From Dietzia timorensis (GTDB lineage: Bacteria > Actinomycetota > Actinomycetes > Mycobacteriales > Mycobacteriaceae): a stretch of 64,000 nt of DNA. The DNA lies in the NCBI RefSeq assembly GCF_001659785.1, contig NZ_CP015961.1:1550001-1614000 (forward strand). Reading direction: 5' to 3'. Shown here piece after piece: positions 1 through 9,936 of this stretch. Within the stretch, counting starts at the first letter, position 1; each line of letters starts with the position of its first letter. The notes under the pieces were generated by a model. That model did no database searches and was not told the DNA's origin. It saw only the letters and a program-made list of their open reading frames with translations. Made by a program: the position numbers and the translations under genes.

Positions 1-345
1 CGCGCAGCCAGGACGCGCAAATTCGGCTCGACCGGCGTGGACCTTTCCTATGTGGCCTCGTCGAGGCTGTCTGCGGCAGTCACATTCGGGCACTACGCGT
101 GGGACAACGCCGCCGGGGCCTGCCATGTGCGCTCCGCCGGCGGGATCGTCACCGACGTCGCCGGCACCGAATGGGACATCAATTCCACGTCGCTGCTGGC
201 TGCGAGCCCGCGCGCACACGGCGAGGTGCTCGCCCTCGTCCGCGAGCTCGGCGAACCCGCGGACATCACCGAGTCCGGCCAAGGACGAGCGAAGCCGCTC
301 CCTGAAACGGAGCGCACACCTTCTGAAGGGGAGGACAAAGAATGA
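1..345 (+). CDS. impA: Inositol monophosphatase family protein (3' part only)
   Basis: The reading frame is open from the first base, so the 5' end lies outside the window. The visible 114 residues match the C-terminal part of the inositol monophosphatase family: a [11 protein letters not shown] segment, then [15 protein letters not shown] (the conserved WD.AAG..lv.eAGG signature, where the Asp binds metal), then [13 protein letters not shown]. In corynebacteria an inositol monophosphatase gene sits between hisA and hisF, which fits this place. It may act as a histidinol-phosphate or inositol-phosphate phosphatase; the substrate cannot be told from the fragment. The stop overlaps the hisF start (ATGA), so the two are cotranscribed. 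The last 30 residues are charged and not conserved. Confidence 0.8.
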   Translation, partial: RAARTRKFGSTGVDLSYVASSRLSAAVTFGHYAWDNAAGACHVRSAGGIVTDVAGTEWDINSTSLLAASPRAHGEVLALVRELGEPADITESGQGRAKPLPETERTPSEGEDKE

Positions 346-1115
346 GCGTTGCCTCGCGGGTCATCCCGTGCCTCGATGTCGATGCCGGCCGCGTCGTCAA
401 GGGCGTCAATTTCCATAACCTCCGCGATGCGGGCGACCCCGTCGAACTCGCCGCGAGCTACGACGCGCAGGGCGCCGACGAGCTCACCTTCCTCGACGTG
501 ACCGCCTCCTCGTCCGGCCGTGCGACGATGATCGACGTGGTTCGACGCACCGCCGACCAGATCTTCATCCCACTGACCGTGGGCGGCGGGGTCCGCAGCG
601 AGGACGATGTCAACGAACTGCTTCGCGCGGGCGCCGACAAGGTGAGCGTCAACACCGCCGCGATCGCGCGCCCCGAACTACTGCGCGAACTCTCGCGCCG
701 CTTCGGCGCACAGTGCATCGTGCTCTCCGTCGACGCGCGCTCGGTACCCGATGACGGCGAACAGACCGAGTCCGGCTGGGAGGTGACCACTCACGGCGGG
801 CGCCGCGGCACGGGCATCGATGCGGTCGAATGGGCCAAGCGAGGCGAAGAGCTCGGCGTGGGGGAGATTCTGCTCAACTCGATGGACGCCGACGGCACAA
901 AGGCAGGCTTCGACATCGCCATGCTCCGCGCTGTTCGTACAGCGGTGACGATCCCGGTGATCGCCTCCGGCGGCGCCGGCAAGGTCGCGGACTTCCCGGA
1001 GGCGATTGCCGCGGGCGCCGATGCAGTGCTCGCCGCATCCGTGTTCCACTTTGGCGAACTCACGATCTCCGACGTCAAAAGCGGTATGAAAGAACAGGGG
1101 TGCATCGTCCGATGA
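342..1115 (+). CDS. hisF: Imidazole glycerol phosphate synthase, cyclase subunit HisF
   Basis: This subunit forms imidazole glycerol phosphate and AICAR from PRFAR and ammonia supplied by HisH, in histidine synthesis. The 257-residue TIM barrel has the usual length. The two catalytic aspartates are visible: Asp12 in VIPCLDVD and Asp131 in LSVDARS. The phosphate-binding segments [14 protein letters not shown] and ADAVLAAS are intact. GAAGGGGAGGAC just upstream is a good ribosome-binding site for the ATG at 342. The gene overlaps its upstream and downstream neighbours by 4 bases each, so translational coupling is likely. Confidence 0.97.
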   Translation: MSVASRVIPCLDVDAGRVVKGVNFHNLRDAGDPVELAASYDAQGADELTFLDVTASSSGRATMIDVVRRTADQIFIPLTVGGGVRSEDDVNELLRAGADKVSVNTAAIARPELLRELSRRFGAQCIVLSVDARSVPDDGEQTESGWEVTTHGGRRGTGIDAVEWAKRGEELGVGEILLNSMDADGTKAGFDIAMLRAVRTAVTIPVIASGGAGKVADFPEAIAAGADAVLAASVFHFGELTISDVKSGMKEQGCIVR

Positions 1116-1507
1116 ACGAATCCGACAACGCCTACCTGAGCTCGGACCGAGACGCGCCAAAGCTCTCGCCCGAGCTGTCCGGGCGTCTCAAGCGCTCGGC
1201 GGACGGTCTCGTCGCGGCAATCGCACAGGACGCCGATACCGGACGCGTGCTGATGATGGCGTGGATGGACGACACCGCGCTCGCCCGCACGATCGCCACC
1301 CGCAAGGGCACCTATTTCTCGCGCTCGCGCGGCGAATACTGGGTCAAGGGCGAAACCTCCGGGCACACCCAACACGTACGCTCGGTCGAGCTCGACTGCG
1401 ATGCCGACACCATCTTGCTGCGGGTCGACCAGACCGGCGCGGCCTGCCACAACGGCACCTTCAGCTGCTTCGACACAGAGACTTTGCTATCCGACGAGGA
1501 GCGTTAA
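1112..1507 (+). CDS. hisI: Phosphoribosyl-AMP cyclohydrolase HisI
   Basis: The enzyme opens the purine ring of phosphoribosyl-AMP in histidine synthesis. The 131-residue protein carries the family core: VLMMAWMD, then [20 protein letters not shown], then the metal ligands in [10 protein letters not shown] and [12 protein letters not shown]. The start is the ATG at 1112, which overlaps the hisF stop (ATGA). A longer in-frame reading back to 830 would lie wholly within hisF and is not likely. There is no fused HisE domain, so phosphoribosyl-ATP pyrophosphatase must be encoded elsewhere. Confidence 0.96.
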   Translation: MNESDNAYLSSDRDAPKLSPELSGRLKRSADGLVAAIAQDADTGRVLMMAWMDDTALARTIATRKGTYFSRSRGEYWVKGETSGHTQHVRSVELDCDADTILLRVDQTGAACHNGTFSCFDTETLLSDEER

Positions 1508-1509
1508 CC

Positions 1510-1686
1510 GTGCCGTTCATCGAGATCAAACAATTCGCGGGCGATAGCGTGGAGAAGAAGCAGGAGATCCTCGCCGCCGTCACCAACGCCTACAGCGAGG
1601 TGACGGGTAAGGACCCGGCCAAGGTCCACGCAATCCTCACCGAGGTTCCTCCCGCACAATGGGCGGTCGGCGGCCGGACCTTCTAG
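1510..1686 (+). CDS. 4-oxalocrotonate tautomerase family protein
   Basis: This is a 58-residue protein starting at GTG 1510, two bases after hisI. After Met removal the N-terminus is Pro-Phe-Ile-Glu-Ile, which gives the catalytic Pro1 of the 4-oxalocrotonate tautomerase superfamily. The [18 protein letters not shown] stretch matches the usual second half of these small beta-alpha-beta proteins, which work as oligomers. The physiological substrate is unknown. The tight spacing to hisI suggests cotranscription, but no link to histidine synthesis can be shown. Confidence 0.85.
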   Translation: MPFIEIKQFAGDSVEKKQEILAAVTNAYSEVTGKDPAKVHAILTEVPPAQWAVGGRTF

Positions 1687-1739
1687 ACCACCCTCGCCAA
1701 GGCGTGAGGACCTCACACACGCACTCGACAAGGAGCACA

Positions 1740-3305
1740 ATGTCGCTTCCACACGGAGAGCACGTCACAGGGCGCGGAACGTTCCGCGAACTGGCGACGA
1801 AGCACAGGGTCGTGCCGGTCGTGCGCTCGCTTCTCGCCGACGCGGAAACCCCGCTGTCGGTGTACGACAAGCTGGCCGGCGACCGCCCGGGCACGTTCTT
1901 GCTCGAATCCGCAGAAAATGGGCGGAGCTGGTCGAGGTGGTCCTTCGTGGGGTGCGGGTGTCGCGCCGCGCTCACCGTCGACGCCGAAGGGCGTGCGAAC
2001 TGGCTGGGGCAGGTGCCCGAGGGTGCACCGACACACAATGACCCGCTGCAGGCGCTAGCCGAGACGCTCGAATTGCTCTCGACCGAACCGATCGAGGGGC
2101 TCCCGCCGCTGAGCAGCGGACTTGTCGGCTACATGTCCTACGAGGTGGTTCGGCGCATAGAGCGGCTCGGGAATCACACGGTGGACGATCTGAAACTGCC
2201 GGAAATGATGCAGATGCTCGCCTCCGAGGTCGCGGCGCTCGACCACCACACCGGACGCATCTATCTCATCGCCAACGCCGTGAACTGGAACGGCACCGAC
2301 GAGCACGTCGACGAGGCCTACGACGATGCAGTGCAGCGCGTCAACGCGCTCGCCCGGAAGCTCGCCGAGCCCACGCCGTCTTCGGTTTCGGAGTTCGACT
2401 TCGTTGAGCCGAACATCCGGCGCCAACAGAGCAAGCAGCAGTACATGGACACCGTCTCGCACGTGGTCGAGGAGATCAAAGCGGGCGAGGCGTTCCAGGT
2501 TGTGCCGAGCCAGCGTTTCGAGATCGACACGCGTGCGAGTGCCCGCGACATCTACCGGGTGCTACGCAACATCAACCCGAGCCCGTACATGTACCTGATG
2601 AACTTCCCGGACGGAGAGGGGGAGGACGGCTTCGGGTCGACCGCGTTCTCCGTGGTCGGATCGAGCCCCGAGGCACTGGTCAAGGTGCAGGCGGGGCGCG
2701 CGGAGATGCATCCGATCGCCGGGTCGCGCCCCCGAGGGGCCGACGAGGCCGAGGACGTACGGCTCGAATCCGAACTCGCCGCCGACGAAAAGGAGAACGC
2801 CGAGCATCTCATGCTCGTCGACCTCGCCCGCAACGATCTCGGCCGCGTGAGTACACCCGGTTCGGTCTCGGTTCCGACGCTGCTGCACATCGAGCGCTAC
2901 AGCCACATCATGCACATAGTCTCGACCGTGACGAGCGAGCTCGCCGAAGGGAAGACCGCGCTCGACGCCGTGCTCTCGACGTTCCCCGCGGGCACATTGT
3001 CCGGATCGCCGAAACCGCGGGCGATGGAGATCATCGAAGAACGCGAGATCAGCAGGCGAGGGGTGTACGGCGGGACCGTCGGCTACTTCGACTTCGCCGG
3101 AAACAGCGACCTTGCCATCGCGATCCGCACCGCGCTTCTCAAGGACGGCACCGCTTATGTCCAGGCAGGAGCCGGGGTCGTCGCGGACTCAGACCCCGAA
3201 ACCGAGGAGACCGAGACACAGAACAAGGCCAAGGCCGTGCTGCGCGCGGTAGCGGCCGCCGACACGATGCGCCACGTCGGGGACGCGCGGATCGAGGACC
3301 GGTAG
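1740..3305 (+). CDS. trpE: Anthranilate synthase component I
   Basis: TrpE makes anthranilate from chorismate with ammonia from the glutaminase TrpG. The 521-residue protein has the tryptophan feedback site LLESA (residues 54-58) and the chorismate-binding core: [52 protein letters not shown] and GVYGGTVGY. The ATG at 1740 is preceded by AAGGAGC at 1730-1736; a longer in-frame reading from 1659 would run into the preceding gene. No trpG or trpD lies in this window, so the glutaminase and the phosphoribosyltransferase must be elsewhere. Confidence 0.97.
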   Translation: MSLPHGEHVTGRGTFRELATKHRVVPVVRSLLADAETPLSVYDKLAGDRPGTFLLESAENGRSWSRWSFVGCGCRAALTVDAEGRANWLGQVPEGAPTHNDPLQALAETLELLSTEPIEGLPPLSSGLVGYMSYEVVRRIERLGNHTVDDLKLPEMMQMLASEVAALDHHTGRIYLIANAVNWNGTDEHVDEAYDDAVQRVNALARKLAEPTPSSVSEFDFVEPNIRRQQSKQQYMDTVSHVVEEIKAGEAFQVVPSQRFEIDTRASARDIYRVLRNINPSPYMYLMNFPDGEGEDGFGSTAFSVVGSSPEALVKVQAGRAEMHPIAGSRPRGADEAEDVRLESELAADEKENAEHLMLVDLARNDLGRVSTPGSVSVPTLLHIERYSHIMHIVSTVTSELAEGKTALDAVLSTFPAGTLSGSPKPRAMEIIEEREISRRGVYGGTVGYFDFAGNSDLAIAIRTALLKDGTAYVQAGAGVVADSDPETEETETQNKAKAVLRAVAAADTMRHVGDARIEDR

Positions 3306-4016
3306 ATGAAACGCTCGCCCTTGGCACTGTCCCTACTCCTCATCGCGCTGGGCGCGCTGGCTCTGTGGGGGTCGACGCGGCTCGCATGGATCGATGCCGT
3401 GGTGGCCGCCGACCAGTTCGGAGTGCAGGAGCGGACGCTCACCGGCGCAAAATGGTCCCCGGAGAGCACGGCCGTGGCTCTCGGACTCGTGGCGACGGGA
3501 GCGGTGTTGATGTTCACACGCGGTCTCACCGCGCGCATCGTCGCCGCCGTCGCGCTCGTACTCGCTATCCTCGGCGGGCTGTCCGGGGTGATGGCGCTCG
3601 CGGGGACACCGGACGGATCCCGAGTGCATTCGGTACTCACCAACAGCGACGCGGTGGCGCGCACGAGCGGCGTGTCCGACGACGACGGGACGGTCCCGGA
3701 ATGGGCCGAGGTCACCGACGTCACCACGCAGGCGGCCGGTCCCGCCCTCGCCGCCGGTGGGGCGCTGCTGGCCCTGTTAGGTGCGGCGTCCGCCGTCATT
3801 CGGCCTCGCCCGGCCGCGCCGCGCGCGGACAAGTACCGCACACCGGGCCAGCTCCGCGAGGACGCCGAAGAGGCCGAGGCCGGTGGGGAACTGGCCGCCC
3901 AGAACGACAGCGGCGAGTCTGCGGAGGAGTTGTCCGAGCAGGACTCCGACCGGCTCTTGTGGGACAGTCTCGACGCCGGCGATGACCCCACCGCGAGCAC
4001 CGACGGCACGCGGTGA
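3306..4016 (+). CDS. Trp-region conserved membrane protein
   Basis: The gene starts at the ATG right after the trpE stop. The 236-residue product has an N-terminal membrane segment (LALSLLLIALGALALWG), further hydrophobic segments near residues 55-75, 80-105 and 145-165, and a long acidic tail rich in Glu, Ala and Ser. This matches the trp-operon-associated membrane protein family found between trpE and trpC in Actinobacteria. The function of that family is not known. Its place between trpE and trpC argues for a role linked to tryptophan synthesis or transport, which is inference. Confidence 0.85.
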   Translation: MKRSPLALSLLLIALGALALWGSTRLAWIDAVVAADQFGVQERTLTGAKWSPESTAVALGLVATGAVLMFTRGLTARIVAAVALVLAILGGLSGVMALAGTPDGSRVHSVLTNSDAVARTSGVSDDDGTVPEWAEVTDVTTQAAGPALAAGGALLALLGAASAVIRPRPAAPRADKYRTPGQLREDAEEAEAGGELAAQNDSGESAEELSEQDSDRLLWDSLDAGDDPTASTDGTR

Positions 4017-4148
4017 ACGGACCGCTTTCGGCGGTGTGACGTGGGCGACTTCGGGAACGCGAAGGCCGCCAATTAGACTGGTAGCGATCCGGCTCGCAAA
4101 AGTCGGATGTTGAACAACCACCACGACTACGCGATGTAGCCAGTTTGG

Positions 4149-4196
4149 GCGAGAGCGGCGAGCCCCTCATTCAATTTCGTCACTCTCGCTGGAGGG
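4149..4196 (+). promoter_or_regulatory. trpC leader: hairpin and ribosome-binding site
   Basis: The 187 bases between the membrane-protein gene and trpC contain a possible -10 box TAGACT (4074-4079). Just before trpC, GCGAGAG (4149-4155) can pair with CTCTCGC (4183-4189), and a GGAGGG ribosome-binding site follows at 4191-4196. That site is 7 bases before the ATG at 4204 but only 1 base before the ATG at 4198, which favours 4204 as the start. Regulation through the hairpin is only a possibility. Confidence 0.35.
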
Positions 4197-4203
4197 AATG
4201 CTC

Positions 4204-5016
4204 ATGAGTTCGGTTCTGGAAGCGCTCTGCGAAGGAGCGCGTGAGGATGCGGCCCAGCGCGAAACTGTCGTGAGCTACCAGGAGATGAAGGAGCGCGCGA
4301 AGGCCGCCCCGCCAGCGCTCGATGCACGTGCCGCGCTGATGAAGCCGGGTGTCGGTGTTATCGCCGAGGTCAAGCGTGCGAGCCCGTCCAAGGGTGCGCT
4401 TGCCGACATCCCCGACCCGGCCGCCCTCGCCGCGATGTACGAGGCCGGCGGCGCGCGGGTGATCTCGTGCCTGACCGAGCAGCGCCGTTTCGGCGGCAGC
4501 CTGGAGGACTTCGACGCCGTGCGCAGTTCGGTGTCGATCCCGATGCTGCGCAAGGACTTCATCGTCAATCCGTACCAGATCCACGAGGCACGGGCGCACG
4601 GCGCGGATCTCGTTCTGCTCATCGTCGCCGCGCTTGAACAACCATTGCTCGAGTCGCTCCTCGATCGCACCGAATCCCTCGGGATGACGGCGCTGGTGGA
4701 GGTCCACACGGAGGAAGAGGCCGATCGCGCGATACAGGCCCACGCCTCCGTTATCGGGATCAATGCCCGCAACCTCAAGACGCTCGACGTCGACCCGAAC
4801 GCGTTCGGGCGCATCGCCCCCGGGCTGCCCTCGGACGTGGTGAAGATCGCCGAGTCCGGGATCGGCGGACGCGCGGACCTGCTCACCTACGCCGGGCTCG
4901 GCGCCGACGCCGTGCTGGTCGGCGAGTCGTTGGTGACCTCGGGAGACCCCCAAGGCGCGGTTCAGTCGCTCGCGACCGCAGGCACGCATCCTTCCTGCCC
5001 CAACGGCGACCACTGA
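4204..5016 (+). CDS. trpC: Indole-3-glycerol phosphate synthase
   Basis: TrpC closes the indole ring from carboxyphenylamino-deoxyribulose phosphate. The 270-residue barrel has the family motifs: [13 protein letters not shown] (catalytic Lys in the first strand), [29 protein letters not shown] (second catalytic Lys), [27 protein letters not shown] and IAESGI. I chose the ATG at 4204 over 4198 because of the position of GGAGGG. This is a stand-alone enzyme without the TrpF domain found in enterobacteria. It heads the trpC-trpB-trpA-lgt run. Confidence 0.96.
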   Translation: MSSVLEALCEGAREDAAQRETVVSYQEMKERAKAAPPALDARAALMKPGVGVIAEVKRASPSKGALADIPDPAALAAMYEAGGARVISCLTEQRRFGGSLEDFDAVRSSVSIPMLRKDFIVNPYQIHEARAHGADLVLLIVAALEQPLLESLLDRTESLGMTALVEVHTEEEADRAIQAHASVIGINARNLKTLDVDPNAFGRIAPGLPSDVVKIAESGIGGRADLLTYAGLGADAVLVGESLVTSGDPQGAVQSLATAGTHPSCPNGDH

Positions 5017-5078
5017 TTGGGCCCGCCGCCCGTGGCCCGGCGGGCGCCGGGCATGGGACGTGGGGCACACTTGAAGAC

Positions 5079-6413
5079 GTGACTACACCGACTCCTCGAT
5101 CACGCGAAGACCGCGACGTGTTTCCGACCATGGGCGCCGTGGTAAACCAGACGACCCCGCACGAGCCCGATTCCCGCGGGCACTGGGGGACGTTCGGCGG
5201 GCAGTTCGTGCCTGAGGCGCTGATGGCCGTGATCGACGAGGTCACCGATTCCTACGACAAGGCCCGCCGCGACGAGGAATTCCTCGCCGAACTCAACCGT
5301 CTGCAGAAGCATTACGCTGGCCGCCCGTCCCCGCTGTACGAGGCGAAGCGTTTCGGTGCGGAGATCGGCGCGCGAGTGTTCCTCAAGCGCGAGGACCTCA
5401 ACCACACCGGAAGCCACAAGATCAACAACGTGCTCGGCCAGGCGCTCCTTGCGCAGCGCATGGGAAAGAAGCGCGTGATCGCCGAGACCGGTGCCGGCCA
5501 GCACGGCGTCGCGACTGCGACGGCCTGCGCGCTGCTCGGTATCGAGTGCAAGATCTACATGGGGGCCGTCGACGTCGAACGCCAGGCGCTCAATGTTGCG
5601 CGGATGCGCCTGCTCGGCGCCGAGGTCGAGGCGGTGCAGATCGGTTCGCGCACTCTCAAGGACGCGATCAACGAAGCGATGCGCGACTGGGTGTCCCGCG
5701 CCGACGACACCTACTACGCATTCGGGACGGCAGCGGGACCGCACCCGTTCCCTGCGATGGTCCGCGATTTCCAGCGCATTGTCGGCGCCGAGGCGCGCAG
5801 CCAGATTCTCGAGATGGCGGGGCGTCTCCCGGACGCGGCCGTGGCGTGTGTCGGCGGCGGCTCCAACGCGATCGGCCTGTTCCATCCGTTCATCGATGAC
5901 GACGGCGTGCGGCTGATCGGATGTGAGGCCGGCGGCGACGGTGCCGACACCCCGCGTACCGCGGCGACGATCAATGCCGGGCGGCCCGGTGTGTTCCAGG
6001 GCTCGTACGCGCACCTCATGCAGAACTCCGACGGTCAGGTCATCGAATCGCATTCGATATCGGCAGGCCTCGACTACCCGGGCGTCGGGCCCGAGCACGC
6101 CTATCTTGCAGACATTGGCCGCGCCGAGTATCGGGCGGTGACAGACTCAGAGGCGATGGACGCGTTCGCCCTGCTGTGCCGGACCGAGGGGATCATCCCG
6201 GCGATCGAATCGGCGCACGCACTCGCCGGCGCCGTCTCGCTCGGCGCCGAGGATGCCGGCGTGCTCCTCGTCAACGTCTCCGGCCGCGGGGACAAGGATG
6301 TGGCGACCGCCGCCGAATGGTTCGGTCTCACCGATTCGACCGGCGAGGCCAAGCCGGGCGAAGGGCTCGTCGATACCGCACACGCAGATTCGCCGGAGGG
6401 AAACAACCAGTGA
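5079..6413 (+). CDS. trpB: Tryptophan synthase beta chain
   Basis: TrpB condenses indole and serine to tryptophan using pyridoxal phosphate. The PLP lysine is Lys114 in [13 protein letters not shown]; the glycine-rich phosphate cup is [20 protein letters not shown] and [13 protein letters not shown] are also intact. The 444-residue length includes about 35 extra N-terminal residues before [14 protein letters not shown], as is common in Actinobacteria; Met18 (5130) is another possible start. The stop overlaps the GTG of trpA by 4 bases, which suits tight coupling of the two subunits. Confidence 0.97.
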   Translation: MTTPTPRSREDRDVFPTMGAVVNQTTPHEPDSRGHWGTFGGQFVPEALMAVIDEVTDSYDKARRDEEFLAELNRLQKHYAGRPSPLYEAKRFGAEIGARVFLKREDLNHTGSHKINNVLGQALLAQRMGKKRVIAETGAGQHGVATATACALLGIECKIYMGAVDVERQALNVARMRLLGAEVEAVQIGSRTLKDAINEAMRDWVSRADDTYYAFGTAAGPHPFPAMVRDFQRIVGAEARSQILEMAGRLPDAAVACVGGGSNAIGLFHPFIDDDGVRLIGCEAGGDGADTPRTAATINAGRPGVFQGSYAHLMQNSDGQVIESHSISAGLDYPGVGPEHAYLADIGRAEYRAVTDSEAMDAFALLCRTEGIIPAIESAHALAGAVSLGAEDAGVLLVNVSGRGDKDVATAAEWFGLTDSTGEAKPGEGLVDTAHADSPEGNNQ

Positions 6414-7186
6414 GCACCATTGCCGACACCTTTGCGCGTTGTAAGTCCGAGGGGCGCGCCGCGCTCATCGGCTACTTCCCGGCCGGATACCCTACTGTGG
6501 CCGAATCCACCCGGCACGTCACCGCCATGGTCGAGGCGGGCTGCGACATCGTCGAGGTGGGAATCGCCTATTCGGATCCGATGATGGACGGGCCGACGAT
6601 CCAGGCCGCCGCCGACACCGCGCTGCACGCCGGGGTTCGCGTCTCAGACGTGTTCGAGGTCGTTCGCGCGGTCGCCACAGCCGGCGGTGTTCCGGTCGTC
6701 ATGAGCTACTGGAATCCGATTCTGCAATACGGAGTCGACGCTTTCGCCGCCGATCTCGCCGCCGCAGGGGGACAAGGGATCATCACCCCCGACCTCATTC
6801 CGGACGAGGCGGAGGAATGGACCGTCGCAGCGAAGGCACACGGCCTCGGTCAGATGTTCCTCGTCGCGCCGTCGTCAACCCCGGAGCGGTTGAAGATGAC
6901 CTGCGACGCGGCCTCGGGCTTCATTTATGCCCAGGCCGTCATGGGCGTCACCGGTGCTCGTGACGCGGTGTCGGAGCTGCCCAAGAACCTCACCCGTCGC
7001 GTCAGGGAGGTCAGCGATCTGCCCGTATGCGTCGGGCTCGGCGTGCGTAGCGGAGACCAGGCCGCGGAAATCGCCGCATATGCCGACGGAGTCATCGTCG
7101 GCTCCGCAATCATCACCGCCGCGGCCGAGGGCGAAAGCGCCGTGCGCGCCCTCGTCGCCGACCTCGCGGACGGGGTCCGCCGATAG
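6410..7186 (+). CDS. trpA: Tryptophan synthase alpha chain
   Basis: TrpA cleaves indole-3-glycerol phosphate and passes indole to TrpB. The catalytic Glu49 (DIVEVG) and Asp60 (SDPMMDGP) lie at the same numbers as in E. coli TrpA. The phosphate-binding loops GVTGAR and the C-terminal GLGVRSGDQ...DGVIVGSAI are present. The start is the GTG at 6410, overlapping the trpB stop, with CGGAGGG at 6393-6399 as a fitting ribosome-binding site; longer in-frame readings lie inside trpB. The protein has 258 residues. Confidence 0.96.
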   Translation: MSTIADTFARCKSEGRAALIGYFPAGYPTVAESTRHVTAMVEAGCDIVEVGIAYSDPMMDGPTIQAAADTALHAGVRVSDVFEVVRAVATAGGVPVVMSYWNPILQYGVDAFAADLAAAGGQGIITPDLIPDEAEEWTVAAKAHGLGQMFLVAPSSTPERLKMTCDAASGFIYAQAVMGVTGARDAVSELPKNLTRRVREVSDLPVCVGLGVRSGDQAAEIAAYADGVIVGSAIITAAAEGESAVRALVADLADGVRR

Positions 7187-7261
7187 CGGCCGGCCCCGCC
7201 CGCGCGCACCAGGACTACGCGCCAGCCCGCCCCCGAACTACGAAAGTAGCCACCAGCGCCC

Positions 7262-8254
7262 ATGGACAGCACCGCACTCGCCTATATACCCAGCCCACCG
7301 CAAGGGGAGTGGGACCTCGGCCCGTTCCCGTTGCGCATGTACGCCATATGCATCATCGCCGGAATCGTCGTTGCCTGTATCTGGGGCGAGCGTCGATGGA
7401 AGGCGCGCGGCGGTGAGCCGGGCGTCGTGCTCGACGTGGCCATCTGGGCGGTGCCCTTCGGCATCATCGGCGGCCGCATTTACCACGTCGCCACGGACAG
7501 CTGGCGCTACTTCGGCGAGGGCAAGAATCCAGTCGACGCGTTGAAGATCTGGGACGGCGGCCTCGGAATCTGGGGTGCAGTGGCCTTCGGCGCCCTCGGC
7601 GCACTCATCGGACTGCGTTCTCTCGGAATCCGCTCGGTAGGTGCCTTCGCCGATTCGATCGCCCCGCCGATCATCCTCGCCCAGGGCATCGGTCGTCTCG
7701 GCAACTATTTCAACCAGGAGCTCTACGGCGGCGAGACCGACCTGCCGTGGGGGCTCGAGATCTACCGCCGATACAACGAGGCGACCGACACCTTCGGCCA
7801 ATATCAGGGAACCTCGACCGGCGAAGTGCTCACCGTCGTCCATCCCACGTTCCTGTACGAATTGCTATGGTGCGTCCTCGTCGCCGTGGTCCTGGTCGCG
7901 CTCGATCGCAGGTTCCGCCTCGGCCACGGACACGTGTTCGCGCTCTACGTCGCGCTCTACTGTCTGGGCCGCTTCGGTATCGAGCTCATGCGCACCGATG
8001 ACGCCACGATGGTATTCGGACTCCGCATCAACACGATCGTCTCGGCCGTGGTTCTCCTCGCCGCTCTCGCATACGTTGCATTCAAGAAGCCGCGCCACCG
8101 CGAGGACCCGAAGGAATTACTACCGAAAAATCGGTCGGATATGACGTCGGAGGAGCCCGACCACGAACCTGCCGCAGCCGCCGGAAGCGCAGGACACGAG
8201 TCGGATTCGGCCGGAAAGGACCGGCCGGAGGGCCCGGGAGAGGGTCGCGGTTAG
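7262..8254 (+). CDS. lgt: Prolipoprotein diacylglyceryl transferase
   Basis: Lgt transfers diacylglycerol from phosphatidylglycerol to the lipobox cysteine of prolipoproteins at the cytoplasmic membrane. The signature GRLGNYFNQELYGGETDLPWG is present, as are several hydrophobic segments, RMYAICIIAG near the N-terminus and FLYELLWC near the C-terminal half. The last 60 residues are hydrophilic, acidic and not conserved. Several likely substrates lie in the same window (lipoboxes at 22877, 25607 and 34747). The trpCBA-lgt-pyk order is common in this group. Confidence 0.95.
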   Translation: MDSTALAYIPSPPQGEWDLGPFPLRMYAICIIAGIVVACIWGERRWKARGGEPGVVLDVAIWAVPFGIIGGRIYHVATDSWRYFGEGKNPVDALKIWDGGLGIWGAVAFGALGALIGLRSLGIRSVGAFADSIAPPIILAQGIGRLGNYFNQELYGGETDLPWGLEIYRRYNEATDTFGQYQGTSTGEVLTVVHPTFLYELLWCVLVAVVLVALDRRFRLGHGHVFALYVALYCLGRFGIELMRTDDATMVFGLRINTIVSAVVLLAALAYVAFKKPRHREDPKELLPKNRSDMTSEEPDHEPAAAAGSAGHESDSAGKDRPEGPGEGRG

Positions 8255-8290
8255 CGGCTTTTCCCGGCGGCGCGATCTCTCTGCTCGGAC

Positions 8291-8296
8291 TACGAT
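8291..8296 (+). promoter_or_regulatory. -10 box for leaderless pyk
   Basis: TACGAT lies 6 bases before the GTG start of pyk and no ribosome-binding site is seen. This is the arrangement expected of a leaderless transcript in Actinobacteria (TANNNT with transcription starting at the start codon). Confidence 0.55.
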
Positions 8297-8302
8297 GGTG
8301 GC

Positions 8303-9721
8303 GTGAAACGCCGGACTAAAATCGTATGTACGCTCGGGCCTGCCGTGGCCTCCCAGGAAGGTGTGCGCAAGCTGGTGGATACCGGCATGGATGTCGCACG
8401 CCTCAACTTCAGCCATGGTGCCCACGAAGACCACGAGAAGAACTACAACTGGGTGCGCGAGGCCTCCGAGGCCACAGGTCGCGCCGTCGGAGTTCTTGCA
8501 GACCTCCAGGGGCCCAAGATTCGACTTGGCACCTTCGCCAACACCCGCGAGCAATGGGAGACCGGGGAGTTTGTCACCATCACGGTGGAGGACGTCGAGG
8601 GCACCCACGACAGGGTGTCGACAACCTATAAGCAACTTTCCGACGATGCCCGCCCGGGCGACCGTCTGCTCATCGACGACGGCAAGGTCGCGGTCGAGGT
8701 CATCGAGGTGCGCGACAAGGACGTGCGCTGCCTCGTGACCGAGGGCGGGGAAGTGTCCAACAACAAGGGCGTCTCGCTACCGGGGATGAATGTCTCGGTG
8801 CCCGCACTTTCGGAGAAGGACATCTCCGATCTGCGCTTCGCTTTGCAACTCGGCGTCGACTTCATCGCGCTGTCCTTTGTCCGTTCCCCGGCGGACGCCG
8901 ACCTGGTCCGCCAGATCATGGACGAGGAAGACGTCTACCTTCCCGTCATCGCCAAGCTCGAGAAGCCCGAAGCCGTAGAGAATCTCGAGGCGATCGTCAT
9001 GGCCTTCGACGGCATCATGGTCGCCCGCGGCGACCTCGGTGTTGAACTACCTCTTCAAGATGTCCCTCTGGTGCAAAAGCGTGCCGTCCAGATTGCCCGG
9101 GAGAACGCCAAGCCGGTCATCGTGGCAACGCAGATGCTCGACTCGATGATCGAGAATTCCAGGCCCACCCGCGCCGAGGCGTCCGACGTCGCCAACGCCG
9201 TGCTCGACGGCGCCGACGCCGTCATGCTCTCCGGAGAGACATCCATCGGTAAATACCCGTACGAGTCCGTGCGGACCATGTCCTCGATCGCCCAGGCGGT
9301 CGAGGCGGATTCCACCTACGTCCCGGAGCTGCGGCACAAACCACGGACCAAGCGCGGCGTCATCAGCTATTCGGCGCGCGAGATCGGCGAGTCGCTCGAT
9401 GCAAAGGCGCTCGTGGCCGTCACATCCAGTGGGGACACAGTGCGGCGGCTCTCGCGCCTACATAGCCCGCTACCGCTTTTCGCCGTGACCGGAAACAAGC
9501 GTGTGCGCAGTCAGCTCGCACTCACGTGGGGAGTGGAAACCTTCCTCATCGACGAGTTCGGCGACACCGCCCAGGTGTTGTCCACCACCGACGGAATCCT
9601 CGAATCCCACGCCCGGTTCAAGGCCGGAGATCTCGTGATCCTCGTAGCTGGCAGTGTCCCCGGAGTCGAAGGGTCGACCAACTTCATCCTCGCGCACCGG
9701 ATCGGCGAACAAGACCACTGA
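8303..9721 (+). CDS. pyk: Pyruvate kinase
   Basis: The enzyme makes pyruvate and ATP from phosphoenolpyruvate. The 472 residues begin RRTKIVCTLGPA and include MDVARLNFSHG, DLQGPKIRLG, the active-site segment PVIAKLEKPEAV and MVARGDLGVELP with its metal ligands Glu and Asp. The C-terminal domain runs to the end. The GTG start at 8303 seems leaderless. A 13-bp hairpin terminator follows the gene, so this ends the trp-lgt-pyk region. Confidence 0.97.
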   Translation: MKRRTKIVCTLGPAVASQEGVRKLVDTGMDVARLNFSHGAHEDHEKNYNWVREASEATGRAVGVLADLQGPKIRLGTFANTREQWETGEFVTITVEDVEGTHDRVSTTYKQLSDDARPGDRLLIDDGKVAVEVIEVRDKDVRCLVTEGGEVSNNKGVSLPGMNVSVPALSEKDISDLRFALQLGVDFIALSFVRSPADADLVRQIMDEEDVYLPVIAKLEKPEAVENLEAIVMAFDGIMVARGDLGVELPLQDVPLVQKRAVQIARENAKPVIVATQMLDSMIENSRPTRAEASDVANAVLDGADAVMLSGETSIGKYPYESVRTMSSIAQAVEADSTYVPELRHKPRTKRGVISYSAREIGESLDAKALVAVTSSGDTVRRLSRLHSPLPLFAVTGNKRVRSQLALTWGVETFLIDEFGDTAQVLSTTDGILESHARFKAGDLVILVAGSVPGVEGSTNFILAHRIGEQDH

Positions 9722-9741
9722 TCTCGCAAAGATAACAAACG

Positions 9742-9790
9742 CGACGACGCAGGTTTAGTCCTCTGACCTGCGTCGTCGTAATTTGTTTGT
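9742..9790 (+). terminator. Intrinsic terminator after pyk
   Basis: A perfect 13-bp stem (9742-9754 with 9766-9778, CGACGACGCAGGT and its complement) encloses an 11-base loop and is followed by TAATTTGTTTGT. Confidence 0.85.
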
Positions 9791-9936
9791 CCGATGACGT
9801 GACATTTGTGAGACCGTTCTGTTACATTGCTTGAGGTCGTTCAAACGGCCCCAATACATTCGTTTTTGTCACCGTCTTGTGATCAAAGCGAGACAGACAG
9901 AAGCACACCAGCTAGACCTTCGATAAGAGGACGCAC

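Noticed and set aside
9781-9936. Possible ydaO-type (c-di-AMP) riboswitch before the M23 peptidase
   Set aside because: Such elements precede cell-wall hydrolases in Actinobacteria, but the conserved GGGGA-like core was not found.
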